64,000 bases of DNA. Source: Anticarsia gemmatalis. Its lineage: Eukaryota; Arthropoda; Insecta; Lepidoptera; Erebidae. The notes beneath the pieces are model-generated. The model ran no database searches and was not told the DNA's origin. It was given only the letters and a program-made list of their open reading frames with translations. A program made the position numbers and the translations under genes. Where the stretch lies: the NCBI RefSeq assembly GCF_050436995.1, contig NC_134745.1, positions 1,302,001 through 1,366,000 on the forward strand, read 5' to 3'. Shown piece by piece: positions 47,965-59,100 of this stretch. How positions within the stretch are numbered: the first letter of the stretch is position 1; each line of letters opens with the position of its first letter.

Positions 47965-47997
47965 TGTTTGTATGTATGTATGTATGTATGTATGTAA
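47965..47997 (+). repeat. (TATG)n microsatellite
   Basis: About seven perfect TATG units. The overlapping minus-strand frame (repeated HTYI) is a translation of this array and not a gene. Confidence 0.9.
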
Positions 47998-49402
47998 ACG
48001 AAACACGCAAGCAAATGACATACCACGCGAGTCGATCGTCTGATAAAAATCTATTGTGTCTGCATCTTTCATTTGTTTTGTAAATATATTAGTATTGCCA
48101 ACGCATCAAGATCTTCAAACTTATGATGAGACAGTATGTTTGCTTGTTTGTTCTGGTTTTATGTAAAAATAACTGAACTATTTTGGATACAATTTCGCAA
48201 ATTGAGTCTATTCCGATACAAATTAAATAAAACACATACCACTTTCACAAACTCGGAAATCAAGCCTAATATCTTGTGGTCTACACTATATTTCTGATCA
48301 AAGCAGCAATTGTATCAACTTTCAATATAATCAATTTTAATAAAAAAAAAACTCTCTTCTTAATCAACAAGTAGCCTTCAGGAGTTTGAAAAACGTTGAC
48401 AACACGCTCGAAAGTACTTAGTACGCGTTCACAGTTGCTCACAAAACATACAAATAATTATAATTATTTAACAATATACCGATGTTACCGATGTGCATTT
48501 CTTTTACAACAACGTCACATTACATCAACCGTCACATATCAACTGACTGAATATAATCTAAACGAATGGAAATACCCTATATTAATTAGTTTATGTACTA
48601 AACAGGAGGTAATTTAAATCGGTCGGGTTATATTCGTTGATAAAGGCTTAATGACATCGGTAATGAAAATTAAATTTAATCGATAAAGTCAAATGGTAAA
48701 TGTATTAGGACATTATGTTTGGAAAAAGAGTGGTCATCAAAATACGGGGACGAAGTTGAAAATAAAGTCAAAAATATGGAGTGAAATTCGAAGTAATTTG
48801 GGATCAAGCCAATCACAGCGCGTTACTAAACTCTGGGCTACTGTTGCGAACAATTTAATACGTTAAGTGCAATTTATTATCAACGATGATAGATTAAATT
48901 TGTTCAATAAGTTATTGTCATTCTCGGCATTCTAACCTTTCATCAGCCTTCCTAACATTTCTACAGCACTTGGCTCTGTATTCAAAATCCTCTGCGAAAA
49001 CCCTCGGCTCTTTGTGCTTATTAAACACAGTTCCAAAGCGTTACTGTACGTCTATAAGATCGACCTCAAGAAGCAAGAGTTTAATTTTTACGTTTACCTG
49101 AGACAGGCAGTAGTATTAGTAGCAATTCATCATCGACGCAGATACATTTTATTGACCAACCAAATAAACTCAGGTACGGAAGAAAACCTATTCAACTATG
49201 ATAAGACGATTCCTTATCAATTTCCCTGCATTAGATAAACAGCTTGAATGAACAATTCAGAGTGAGTGAACGAACTAATTGAATGGAAAGATGAGCGAGT
49301 TAGCTCCGGGACATTAGCTGCAAGAACTCAGATTTATCTTGTTGACACCTTCGTTTTAATTCAGTTTTGAGATTATCTGAAAAGCTATTATTTATAAGAA
49401 TA
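47998..49402. other. AT-rich DNA, nothing recognised
   Basis: No supportable gene or repeat boundary up to the Helitron at 49403. The frames at 48396 and 49014 lack motifs. Confidence 0.35.
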
Positions 49403-49645
49403 TCTATACTAATATTATAAAGCTGAAGAGTTTGTTTGTTTGTTTGTTTGAACGCGCTAATCTCAGAAACTAATGGTCCGATTTGAAAAATTCTTTTAGT
49501 GTTAGATAGCCCATTTAACGAGGAAGGCTATAGGCTATATATCGTCACGCTACGACCAGTAGGAGCAGAGTACCAGTAAAAAACGGGAAAAAATTTGACC
49601 CATTCACTCTTATGTGACGCAAGCGAAGTTGCGCGGCTCAGCTAG
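49403..49645 (+). mobile_element. Non-autonomous Helitron, short subfamily, copy 2
   Basis: Starts TCTATACTAATATTATAAAG + CTGAAGAG, followed by (TTTG)4, then GAACGCGCTAATCTCAGAAA, ATAGCCCATTTAACGAGGAA, and ends GTGACGCAAGCGAAGTTGCG + CGGCTCAGCTAG. The host base before is A and the base after is T, as expected for Helitron insertion. It is 243 bp and non-coding. Confidence 0.87.
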
Positions 49646-49867
49646 TAACATATATTTATTATAAGAAGTAGATATTTATATTAAATGCTTTAGAGTTGTG
49701 TAAATGTTTGATTTATCATTGTTTTATGTTCTTAAAGAGCATTAGTAACTGATTCTGATTTATCAACACGGACTTCACATTCAAAAGTAAGTAGCTGCGC
49801 CGAAACGTCGGGTATTCTAAGGTAAAATTCGTGTTCGTATTAATTCCCGTATTCTTATCTATACTAA

Positions 49868-50237
49868 TCTATACTAATATTATAAAGATAAAGAGTTTGT
49901 TTGTTTGATTGTTTGATTGTTTGATTGTTTGATTGTTTGATTGTTTGATTGTTTGATTGTTTGATTGTTTGATTGTTTGATTGTTTGATTGTTTGATTGT
50001 TTGATTGTTTGATTGTTTGATTGTTTGATTGTTTGATTGTTTGATTGTTTGATTGTTTAAACGCGCTAATCTCTTTGAAAATTTCTTTCAGTGCTAGATA
50101 GGCCACTCATCGAGGAAGGCTTTAGGCTATATAACTTCACGCTACGGCCATTAGGAGCAAAGTAGCAACGAAAAATGTTACAAAAACGGGGAAAATTCTC
50201 TCTTTTGTGACGCATCGAAGTTGCGCGGGTCAGCTAG
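49868..50237 (+). mobile_element. Non-autonomous Helitron expanded by an octamer array
   Basis: Starts TCTATACTAATATTATAAAG and ends GAAGTTGCGCGGGTCAGCTA+G, followed by T. An extra partial 5' end (TCTATACTAA) sits immediately upstream at 49858, so two termini are in tandem. Where sister copies have four or five TTTG units this one has 19 copies of GATTGTTT (49907-50058), adding about 125 bp. The remainder, AAACGCGCTAATCTC through CGAGGAAGGC, matches the family with small deletions. Confidence 0.87.
49907..50058 (+). repeat. Minisatellite, 19 tandem copies of GATTGTTT
   Basis: Exactly 152 bases of an 8-mer with no interruption that I could see. The minus-strand reading frame over it (repeated NNQTIKQS) is an artefact of the array: an 8-base unit gives an open frame because no phase produces a stop. 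Confidence 0.95.
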
Positions 50238-52210
50238 TTTATAATAAACATGCAACGTGAAGGTTCAAAAGTATATATGTGAGTACTCATATAAAATAAT
50301 CTTTATTTCGGAGTCGGCATCCATTAAAAAGTATAAGATTTTTCTTTTTATTCTAATAGGAATACAAACGTCCGTACTACTTATAATGCACATTGTGTAA
50401 CACCAATACTTTGGTTGATAAATCAAAGAATTGAAGATTCACTCCTAAGTATTACAGTTTTTATAATTCTGTGAATTTCATTAAAGGTTTAGACGTTGCT
50501 GTTTAAAAAGCGACGGAATTTATTGGAGAAACTAATTTATTGAAAATTTACTTTTATAAAGTTATGGGGTAACCGTGGTCAGTCTGACGGATAGCCACCA
50601 CACACCCTCTCTACAAATCTCTTGCTCCATGGCGAAATGCCACAATGTACAAAGAAATGTCTATCTTAATAAACGTAATACACTGTTGCGCTATGTGCTG
50701 CAAACACATGGACCTGTTGATTCACCTACGAAAAACAATTCAAATTGCATTGAATTTCGGCATAAACAAGCAAAATGTCTTGGAACGCCCGATATCGCGT
50801 GATCTAACACGCCAGTCTCGAGACGCACCTGACTGCCGTCTGATGTACAGTCAGCGTCATAAAACACTGACCTAGACAGCTACACGTGTTTACTATAATA
50901 GATGATGACGCAAGCGATATTGTCTAAAAAAGTGTAGTAATATTTGGAGTATGATGCATTGGTGTCACGGAGATAGAAGGTATTTTAATACACCTTCTTA
51001 ATGAAGCAAGTACGGTCTAAAACCTTAATATGCAAAAATAAGCAGAACAATTAATGATAGTGTTTAAAAATTCTGAATTTCAAAACTAATAGAAAACCAC
51101 TTAACTCCTGCTCAATTATTCTCATAATTGTGCCTTATATTATGAAGTAACATAAATATTTCAAAAAGTGGCGTTCATTACTGTGTTAATTACGATTAAT
51201 CCTATGAATGAATATAAAGTGTAGAGAAAACTACGAAATAATAGTTTACCACCTGTATACACTTTGTTCATCTAAACGTAAAATTTTACTACCCAGAGCA
51301 TGAATAGAGCAAGAGGCTAGCATTAGTTTTACTATTACAAGTAGGTACTACATACGCATCAAAAATAAATCAATCATCATCAAAATATAATTGGTCTGTT
51401 TACGTTCAAGTACGTTACGCACGTGTTACAAATACAAAAGTCACAAAAAAAACGTAATGTATAGCGAATAAAAAAAACTATGACAATACACTCTAAGAGT
51501 TTTGAACTGACTTCGCTTCTATTATGACAGTTCAAGGACTTATGAAACGTGTAAAATAAACATACTAGAAAAGAATAATTGTTTAACGCATTTAGAGGTA
51601 TAGAAAAAATGCTTCAATTGCTATAGTGGTTTTACTACCACGCATGTGGATTCATCAATTTCTTGAAAATTTAAAAAAATATTTCTCTACCTAGCTGGCT
51701 TCCTGGTAGCAAAGCCGAAGTTCAGTTAAAAAGCCCCTAAGATGAGTTCATAAGAATTTGTCAGGCATGAATTTTCTATTCCTTAGCAGTATTAAAAATA
51801 GGTCTGAAGCTTTAATAAAAATAACAGAAAACTAAAACGTGTCAGTTTGTTTTATTTGAAGTAACCCAATAGGTGTTTCCCGGTCGTCATAGAATAACAG
51901 TTAGACAAGTGATTGACCGCACCAATGTCTCGCGATGAGTAACCATTCACAAAAAAACTAATTTCATTTAAATAAATTACGCTGCGTTCTATGTTTTCAA
52001 CAACACACATGTAAGACGTAAAGTTTTATGCTAACGTTTGAATTTATTGACAACCTTATTAAAAATATTTTTTTTCATAAGACGAAAGTAATTCGCGATG
52101 CGGACTGTACTTTTGAATCACAAACAGTGCGAAAGAGACAGGAGATAACCTGCAAAATATTTACCGAAATACATTAAAATGTTCACTGTAAAAACTGTTC
52201 TTTCACTTAC
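50238..52210. other. Non-coding DNA with one unidentified GC-richer block
   Basis: Positions 50570-50880 are richer in G/C than their surroundings and open in two plus-strand frames (75 and 76 codons), including CCKHMDLLIHLRKT and LTRQSRDAPDCRLMYSQRHK. Neither frame was recognised, and overlap of two frames argues against a simple gene. It may be part of a repeat. The rest shows nothing. Confidence 0.35.
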
Positions 52211-52335
52211 AAAACACTAGTAAAAATCCACTGTAATATTTTAAAGTTTATTTCGCCAAAAACACTGAACAACAACAGTTTTATTTTTTAATGGGCCGAG
52301 CACTGATTCACGTATAGTTCCTACAACACTGATGT
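52211..52335 (-). other. Candidate non-coding first exon upstream of exon B
   Basis: On the minus strand, ACATCAGTGTTGTAGG at about 52335 contains TCAGT, the arthropod initiator, with a CCAAT box (CTATTGGCC) about 40 bases upstream. The putative exon runs to GTGTTTT followed by GTAAGTGAAAG, a strong donor at 52209-52210. It has no long open frame, as expected of 5' UTR. It lies 5.8 kb upstream of the exon B ATG on the same strand. The link to exon B is inference. Confidence 0.35.
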
Positions 52336-52505
52336 TACTTCTTAATTCCGAGGCAATGGTACGATGCTTACGGCCAATAGAAATGGCGGGACACACTCGC
52401 GTGGTCATTGAAATTATTATTATTTACAGAACAATATGTTTTTTGGGGTTCTTTTAAGGTTATGTGCGGTGACAGCGAAGAAATTGCGCGCATGCGTACT
52501 TTACA
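52336..52505 (-). promoter_or_regulatory. Candidate promoter region (CCAAT, NRF1-like, CpG)
   Basis: On the minus strand in order: GTACGCATGCGCGCAATTTC, which resembles an NRF1 site; a CpG-containing segment CACGCGAGTGTGTCCCGCCA; and ATTTCTATTGGCCGTAAGCA, with an inverted CCAAT box. The order and the initiator that follows fit a minus-strand promoter. No TATA box is evident. Confidence 0.35.
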
Positions 52506-54335
52506 CGCTTACCCGCATTTGCATGGGGTGATTAATTATGAATGAAGGTCGGACTATATCGGTTTATCATACTTTAGACACTTCGGAACTTTGTACGATG
52601 TCTTCATTTTAGAAAGTACGTAATTTTGTATGTAAAGAAAATGTTGTTCGTTGTTAGAACAATGTGAAATGTTATTTACCGTTGCCCTAATTAACTTGTT
52701 GCTGCTTAGATTTAAATACACTTTTCTTTTGAATTCAGTTTGTTTACGTATCTGTGGTGTCTTCTTAAATTACTAATAATGAACTTTAAGGTACTTAAAA
52801 TAGCATTATTCAATCATTTGCCATTTAATATTGCACGTCAGTCATGCAAATTCAGTTCAAAAGTTATGATATGACAGAAAAGTAGCAGTTTTTGTTGTAG
52901 CGCGATCAAAACAAACTGTCTAATGATTGTATAAACAAACATTGTTCTACAATTATTTGCATTAAGAGACTTTGACAAGGTTGCAAGGTCAATACCCTTG
53001 ACTTGAAGTCTGAATCTGTAGTATATATTAATGAAGATTACTTCCTAATATTTAGGCAATCGATGCCCTTAGCCTTTCATTAAAATGTTCAATACGTGTC
53101 CACACTAGTGTACTCTGCATGCGGCGAGAACGTCAAGGCACAGTTTGTATTGCGCATAGTATGTTATTTACTCGGAACAATCAATGAGTTGATTAAAATT
53201 CTTTAATTGCCAATTGATGACTACTTAATACATAATGATTTTATTTGATTTCTGGTTGATAAGAGTCTGGTTAGTTTATTCATCGTATGGCTAGTGGACA
53301 ACCTAATGTCTAGTGTTGAATAAGCCGCCCGAAGGCGCGTGAAATAGCTTAACTGACTTAATTATGAGTTTTGATGATTTGCACTTTATGATTAGCGATT
53401 GTATATTAAGTAAATATTAAAATTAGCTTAACAAAACACAAAAAAAGACTTTGAAACACTGTCTGATCATGTTCGAACATAGTCCATTAACTAGGCATGC
53501 GTTAACAGCATGCGCAACAAAAACATGCATCAATTTGACACACGTCACTGACGTTAACAATGCACAAGTGTGGTCAAGATCTTAACACCTAATAAGAACA
53601 ATGTATGCACATAGTTCCTTTCCATCACGAGCCAAATTATACCTTAAAATTTGTTTCATTAAGTTCAAATTCTTTTGGCAAGTAATATAGCTAATTTGAC
53701 TAACCACTGGCCATAGGCGGCCATGGTGATACAAATCAATCGAACTGACATTATTGATTTTATTGGATGGTATTTTTAAACTCATACAATCATACAACAC
53801 GTCGTGGCACACGTGAGCGTGTTTGGAATAAAAAAATATTACCTATTAATTGATTTTAAGTAGTCTTGTGTTGTTACCTAGAGGTTTCTAGGTGTTAAAC
53901 TTTTGCGATGCGCGTAGTTATATTGACTTCCTAATAAATGTCGTGTAAGCTGCGATTGCCTAAACAGTGTTTTGTCGCTTTCAATAAATTTTGAAAACTT
54001 TATACGAGTGATAAAGACAAACCAATGAATGACTAATGAGAGCTTGCTTAACATTTATTGGTGAGACAAATATTATCTAATGTTATATAGAAATAACAGC
54101 AGAAAATCATTTTACCTTGTAGTTATTGCTTGACGTTTCGGCTTTGCCCTTTATGGATGGATGGATTTTTTGTCTCACCCTTATTTCAGGCTTGTATTCT
54201 GTATCAATAATTAAATATGCAGAGGCGAGAGCAGCTAAACCTATTTCATAAATTATTTTTTTATAATATTCCTTGAAGTACAAGGATGGTTCTTACGGAG
54301 AGAAAAGAATAGAATTAGAAATTGCAAAAAAAATC
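52506..54335. other. AT-rich DNA, nothing recognised
   Basis: No supportable gene or bounded repeat. The minus-strand frame at 53582-53812 has no motif. Confidence 0.35.
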
Positions 54336-54349
54336 GTCGGGTCAGCTAG
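54336..54349 (+). mobile_element. Helitron 3'-end scrap
   Basis: TCGGGTCAGCTAG followed by T is the exact 3' terminus of the Helitron family, but the sequence before it does not match the family body. It is a truncated or chimeric copy. Confidence 0.5.
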
Positions 54350-54719
54350 TACTGAATAATAAATGATTAAATATACTTTATTATAACATTTGCAGGAAAT
54401 AAATGCGCGACAGTAAATAATATATCCTGTTTTTGTGCAAATGATTTTCCCGAATAGATAAACGTTTATACTAATTTATTTATAATGCAAAATATTTTTT
54501 TCCTGTGATACACATTGATTCGAAGTAAAAACTAAAATCACTTGTATGCTAGAGTCTCGAAGTAGGGGTACCTACTGTGTACAGGCATCATAAATTGACA
54601 AATTGTCAGGAATGTCAAACCCACGCAAAATACTGGGTTCTTGTGAATTCATAACTTATTATGTCATTGAGTTATTTGTGGAATTAATAAAATAAAACAC
54701 TCGATTTAGGAAGCGACTT

Positions 54720-55060
54720 ACCCCCAGTTTCTGAGTAATAGCGTTTTTTTTTATGAGTTTTAACGCTATCTATACTAATATTATAAAGCTGAAGAGTTTG
54801 TTTGTTTGTTTGTTTGTTTGAACGCGCTAATCTCAGAAACTACTGATCCTATTTGAAAAATGATTTTCAGTGTTAGATAGCCCATTTATCGAGGAAGGTT
54901 ATAGGCTATATATCATCACGCTACGACCAGTAGGAGCAGAGTTCCAGTAAAAAATGTTACAAAAACGGGGAAAAAATTTACCCATTCTCTCTTATGTGAC
55001 GCAAGCGAAGTTGCGCGGGTCAGCTAGTTGATTACATTAACTGCCGCTAAATGTACCTAT
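54720..55060. mobile_element. Palindromic MITE (CCCCCGGTT family), split by a Helitron
   Basis: The left part, 54720-54768, reads ACCCCCAGTTTCTGAGTAAT…TAACGCTA and the right part, 55028-55060, reads TTGATTACATTAACTGCCGC then TAAATGTACC. Joined without the insert they give …AACGCTATTGATTACATTAA…, which follows the CGCTATTGAATAGATAAACTACCG arrangement of the intact copy at 57979. The right terminus is not preserved. Confidence 0.75.
54769..55027 (+). mobile_element. Non-autonomous Helitron nested in a MITE
   Basis: Starts TCTATACTAATATTATAAAG + CTGAAGAG and (TTTG)5, and ends GAAGTTGCGCGGGTCAGCTA+G. It is inserted between A (54768) and T (55028) of the MITE, with no target duplication, exactly the Helitron rule. 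The intact ends and AATGTTACAAAAACGGGGAA core make this one of the best-preserved copies. Confidence 0.92.
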
Positions 55061-56690
55061 ATAAACTATCAAGTTAATAATGCAATAAATAAAAAGAATT
55101 GTAGCCTTTGGATTATTGATTTGCATCATTGTATCATAGTAGGGTAGTGTATTACCTTTATAATGTAGTAAATGAATACCAACAATTTCTTTACAATTCT
55201 AACTATCACACATCAAAATAGGACTATAAATTGGCCAGTATTAATCTGCATTTCATTCTAAACACGTCATAAAGACCTCAAGGTCTTTGTCAATCAAACC
55301 CCTTTTTACTGCGAACTGAGAACAAGTTTGGAGTCCTCTTTGTACACCATACGAGGGGCGTTGAATACCTTGCCAGACCTGCTATTTTTACGTCCATTCA
55401 AGCAAAAATCGGATGCAAATGATGCTTTACGTAACATAAATTGGATTTCTATTTTCAGAAACAAACACAAGAACCATTTTTGAATTGCTCCCAGATTACT
55501 TGCAGTGCTTGCATTAAAAAAAACAAGGATCATTGAGTACTTAGTACTCTGCATAGATGGCAGCACCCTAACAGTAAAAAAAAACGTATTTTAATTCTGT
55601 CTAGATAGTATTGTTAATAAATTCTCTGCTTAAGTATATTTTATGCGCAAAAGTAACAATTATATCATAAGAAAAATCAAAAAGAATGAAATTAGCCGTG
55701 TTTAAGGAAATTCACTCCTTTGAAATAATTCATAGCAATAATAACGTAAAGCTACACTTTGCTCGCACACTTACTGAAGGCGCTTACCATTCTCTCTCTC
55801 TCATTTTTAAATTAACTTTACTTTATATCGATAGTAACATCTAATACCTTAACTTATAATAAGACCATGACTAATTTCTATAAGTTTACTCAAGTGAATA
55901 GTTTCCAATACAAACCGGGGTATGAAACGAAAACGATCATGATTCAGTGAACGAATTGCAAATGAGTTGGAAGTGCTTTTATAGGACCGTTTAGTGGAAA
56001 ACTAATCTAAAGGCGATTTATCTTTCTTTTTATCTTTTAGTTTCAATGTACTTAAGAAAAGTTCTTCGTTTATTGGGTCAGTTGGTGTCTGAGTTTCTTT
56101 TGTTTGGGATACGGATCTCATTCATAGAGTTTGTTTGAACTTACTTAAGAGTTAGTTTTAGATTAATACCTATTCAGCATAGATAAAAGTACAACTTATT
56201 TTACTTACCTAAATGATCGTTCATGGTTCATCTAAATTTTGGCGTATCTTAATAATTATCTACTCTTCTAGTCGATTAAATGTAAGTCAGCTGGCAATTT
56301 CGGGGCAACCAGTAAATGCATTTCTATGGTCAATGAATGATTGACCATAAGAAGATATGATATTGTTATAGAATGCTACTATAGCATTCTATAGCATTAA
56401 TCGTTATCATTCTATATCGTATTTATAAATATACCGAAACCTCAAGTAAAACCCACGCAGTACCAACTGCTTCTTTGAAGTCACGAAACTTTCTGTCCGA
56501 AAAGTAACTCAAAACGCACCACACTTACTGAGTATGTTTTCAATAAGCGCCCTAGCTGCTCTTGAGTCTGAAATGTTACTGTAGAAATGTGCTCTATTAG
56601 AAGTTTGTAGAACATTTTACTCCTATACAAAAATCCTTATACTTCAATAGTCGAACTTAAACTTCAATAACTATATGTCAGTAGTAGGTA
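55061..56690. other. AT-rich DNA, nothing recognised
   Basis: No supportable gene. The minus-strand frame at 55306-55566 (86 codons) shows no family motif. Small palindromes around ATAGAATGCTACTATAGCAT occur at about 56370-56395. Confidence 0.35.
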
Positions 56691-56694
56691 CGTC

Positions 56695-56835
56695 GGTATG
56701 AGAATTCCGTTCCAATTCCTCGTTGTATCGTGTTACAGATCGCTGTATTGATGTTGGCGGACATCTCCTCGACCCAGATAGCACGGAAGGACGTCTCACC
56801 AATATGTGCTGGCTGAAATTCCGGGAGAGCGTCGT
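56695..56835 (-). other. GC-richer block open in two minus-strand frames
   Basis: One minus-strand frame reads LPEFQPAHIGETSFRAIWVE followed by EMSANINTAICNTIQRGIG, with balanced amino-acid use unlike the surrounding AT-rich translations. A second frame is also open (RRPSVLSGSRRCPPTSIQRS). The block is flanked on its left side by a repeated ACTAGTAC/AGGTA palindromic patch (56835-56885). It was not recognised; it may be a fragment of a retroelement or an exon. Confidence 0.25.
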
Positions 56836-56964
56836 ACTAGTACCGACATACTAGGTATGTATGAACTAGTACCTACCTAGGTATAGATATACGTTGATAT
56901 CTTGTTGGTTGTGTCCATGCATAGTCCATCCCGTTGGGTCAGGAGAGTGAAGCCGTTGATTGAT

Positions 56965-57057
56965 TTATCTATAGTTTGTTTGAACGCGCTAATCTCAGGA
57001 ACTACTGGTCCAATTTGAAAAATTCTTACAGTATTGTATAGCCCATTTATCGAGGAA
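56965..57057 (+). mobile_element. Truncated Helitron fragment
   Basis: GTTTGTTTGAACGCGCTAAT then CTCAGGAACTACTGGTCCAA and AGCCCATTTATCGAGGAA match the 5' half of the short Helitron subfamily. Both termini are missing: similarity starts inside the TTTG tract and stops after CGAGGAA. Confidence 0.8.
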
Positions 57058-57978
57058 AACACGATGCATTAACACTTAACGTGGAAAAAGGTCAACAACA
57101 TTATGATTTACTTACTTACGACTTTTATGATAACCTCCTAATTTTATTAATGAACAAGAAAATCATTGAAAAATACTATCCTAGATTGAGATTTTCTTAT
57201 CAGACTAACCAATAGCTACACTTTTCCAATGCAAGATCTCGCTACCTACAAATAATATGGGCCACCAAAAAATATTTGTTTGTGACAATAATGCAACTGA
57301 ATAAGTACCAAATAATTAACCTTATTGAATGTCTAAATTATTATTAAACAGTATTACAATAGCATATAAAGAGAACGAAGTTTCCGGTACACATTACTTA
57401 AGAAACCAATTAATTTGTACAATAACAAATAAGATTAAATAAGTATTCTATCAACACTTCTTATGTAAAACAGTCTTGTAACTTATGCCATAAACAGTTA
57501 AAATAGTTTGTGCCAGCTATAATCCGACAACTAAAGAGCTTTGGCATGCTTGATTTATATCTAGATTAAAAATAGTACTATATCCGCCATATTCATAAAG
57601 ATATATGAAGTTATGAAAGGCTTATAAGAGTTTTGTTTCTTTCTCTCCTTAGCGAAATGAAAAGAGAAAACATATTAGGTATTATTATAGTAGTTTTTTT
57701 ACTAAAATAGGTTTATAGTGTGTTTATGAATAAGAGAGTAAGTCTTTTGAGATGTAATGTTAAGAACTAAAGTGTATCAGAGAGAGAGAGAGAGAGGGAG
57801 ACAGAAATTTCTTTTCTATTGTTTTAAGTCATTTAAAAAAAACACCTAATGATGTTGTAAAATGAGAAAGATGGAAAGAAATATATTCTTTTCTTAATTT
57901 TCATTTTTATGTAGTGAAATGTATTGATGTCTTAAAAAACAACAAATACGTAGTTCTGTGACGTCTAAATGCGTCTAA
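57058..57978. other. AT-rich DNA with a GA microsatellite
   Basis: A short (AG)n tract lies at 57779-57797. Nothing else was recognised. Confidence 0.4.
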
Positions 57979-58095
57979 CCTCCCAGTTTCTGAGGTGCAT
58001 TTAGCGGCAGTTTCTCTATTCAATGGCCTTTTTTACATGAGTTTAAACGCTATTGAATAGATAAACTACCGATAAATGTTCTCAGAAACCGGGCA
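57979..58095. mobile_element. Palindromic MITE (CCCCCGGTT family), copy 2
   Basis: It starts CCTCCCAGTTTCTGAG and ends CTCAGAAACCGGGCATAA. The centre pairs TCTATTCAATGGCC…/…CGCTATTGAATAGATAAAC, and GCGGCAGTTT pairs with AAACTACCG. Shorter than the copy at 6845 because one internal ATCTATTCAATAGCG unit is absent. Confidence 0.8.
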
Positions 58096-58485
58096 TAAGC
58101 AAAGGGAAGTGATCTACACCCACTGCGCACGAGTGGTAATTTGATAGAGTATAGCGTTTCAGACACACTACCACGCTCGAGTGCATTCGTACAATCATGT
58201 TGTGATCTAATATATCACGTTGCCAATAATCTACTTGTAGTATTGTTGTATTATTGATAAAGAAAATAAGGATTCTTATCAAAGTCTAATGTTTTGAGAA
58301 TGATCAATCCGAATAAAAATACATATTATGTGTCTAAGTTTTCACAGAAGCTCTTGTGTACGAATAGTTTTTCAGAGTAATAATTCCTGAAAATCGATAG
58401 CTATTTTTTTTATTGCATACCTACATGCTCGCTTGCTTGGGTACACGCACATTACCTACCTGCATCCCCAATTTCCGTATTTTTG
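58096..58485. other. Non-coding DNA, nothing recognised
   Basis: No supportable gene or repeat boundary was seen in this stretch. Confidence 0.35.
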
Positions 58486-58621
58486 AGTTGATTTAATAAA
58501 AAGTAGCTGTTTGATTGAGGGGTTTTAAACTATCCTTATATAAATATCAAATGGCTTCAGTAGTTTAGTTGTGACTGCGTTGCGAAAAACAGGCTTTTGC
58601 GATTACGATAATAGTATGGAA
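58486..58621 (-). mobile_element. Diverged Helitron 5' part, long subfamily
   Basis: On the minus strand it begins TCCATACTATTATCGTAATC, followed by GCAAAAGCCTG…CAACTAAACTACTGAAGCCA, resembling the 5' region of the copies at 61953 and 22604 (TCCATACTAATATTATAAAT…AAACTACTGAACCAATTTGC). It is degraded and lacks a recognisable 3' terminus. Confidence 0.55.
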
Positions 58622-58924
58622 CTATGGTCAGTATGGATTATGTCATCGTTCAAGTAAGTAAGTATACGGCGATAAAAGTAAATAATTTAAAAGTAATAAA
58701 CTTTTAACAAAAATGCATGTCAAAACGGTTATTTTTATCACAAATTCAGGTTGTACCACCGTCCTTGAGCAATTCGGAGCGGAAACTTGCTCTCCTTACA
58801 AACGAGTCGATTCAGTCGATAACAAGTGATAGTATTTACAAACATACAAATAATTGTATGATAATTATTATTTACGTAAGGTGAACTTTTAACCCAATTT
58901 CTTTTAAAAATATTTCAAAAGACA
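58622..58924. other. AT-rich DNA, nothing recognised
   Basis: No supportable gene or repeat boundary was seen in this stretch. Confidence 0.3.
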
Positions 58925-59100
58925 GTTAAAATGTGCTATGTAAGTACTATCGACTAGCGTGCGTGTGATATTTAAAGTAATTCTCGTGAAATCCACTAGG
59001 GGCGCTGATAAGGTTCTCATACAGCTACTTTGTTGTCGATAGAAAAAGGAAGTAGCCCTCTTTATACTGGCGATATCCTTCAAAAGAGTAGTGCTGTAAC
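58925..59100. mobile_element. Probable diverged MITE, TAGYGCGATTC family
   Basis: GTTAAAATGTGCTATGTAAG and CACTAGGGGCGCTGATAAGG recall the AAAATGTGCTGC…AGAGGCGCTGATCAG spacing of the copies at 8729 and 13585. The terminal TAGYGCGATTC ends are not evident, so this is tentative. Confidence 0.4.

Noticed and set aside
47965..47997. CRISPR-like or other direct repeat array
   Set aside because: Units are four bases with no spacers. Plain microsatellite; no CRISPR array exists in the window.
49864..50106. 80-residue minus-strand protein made of NNQTIKQS repeats
   Set aside because: It is a translation of the 8-mer minisatellite inside a Helitron.
50575..50875. Small gene with 75-76 codons in two plus frames
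   Set aside because: Two overlapping frames open at once without motif or codon signal; kept only as an unidentified GC-richer block.
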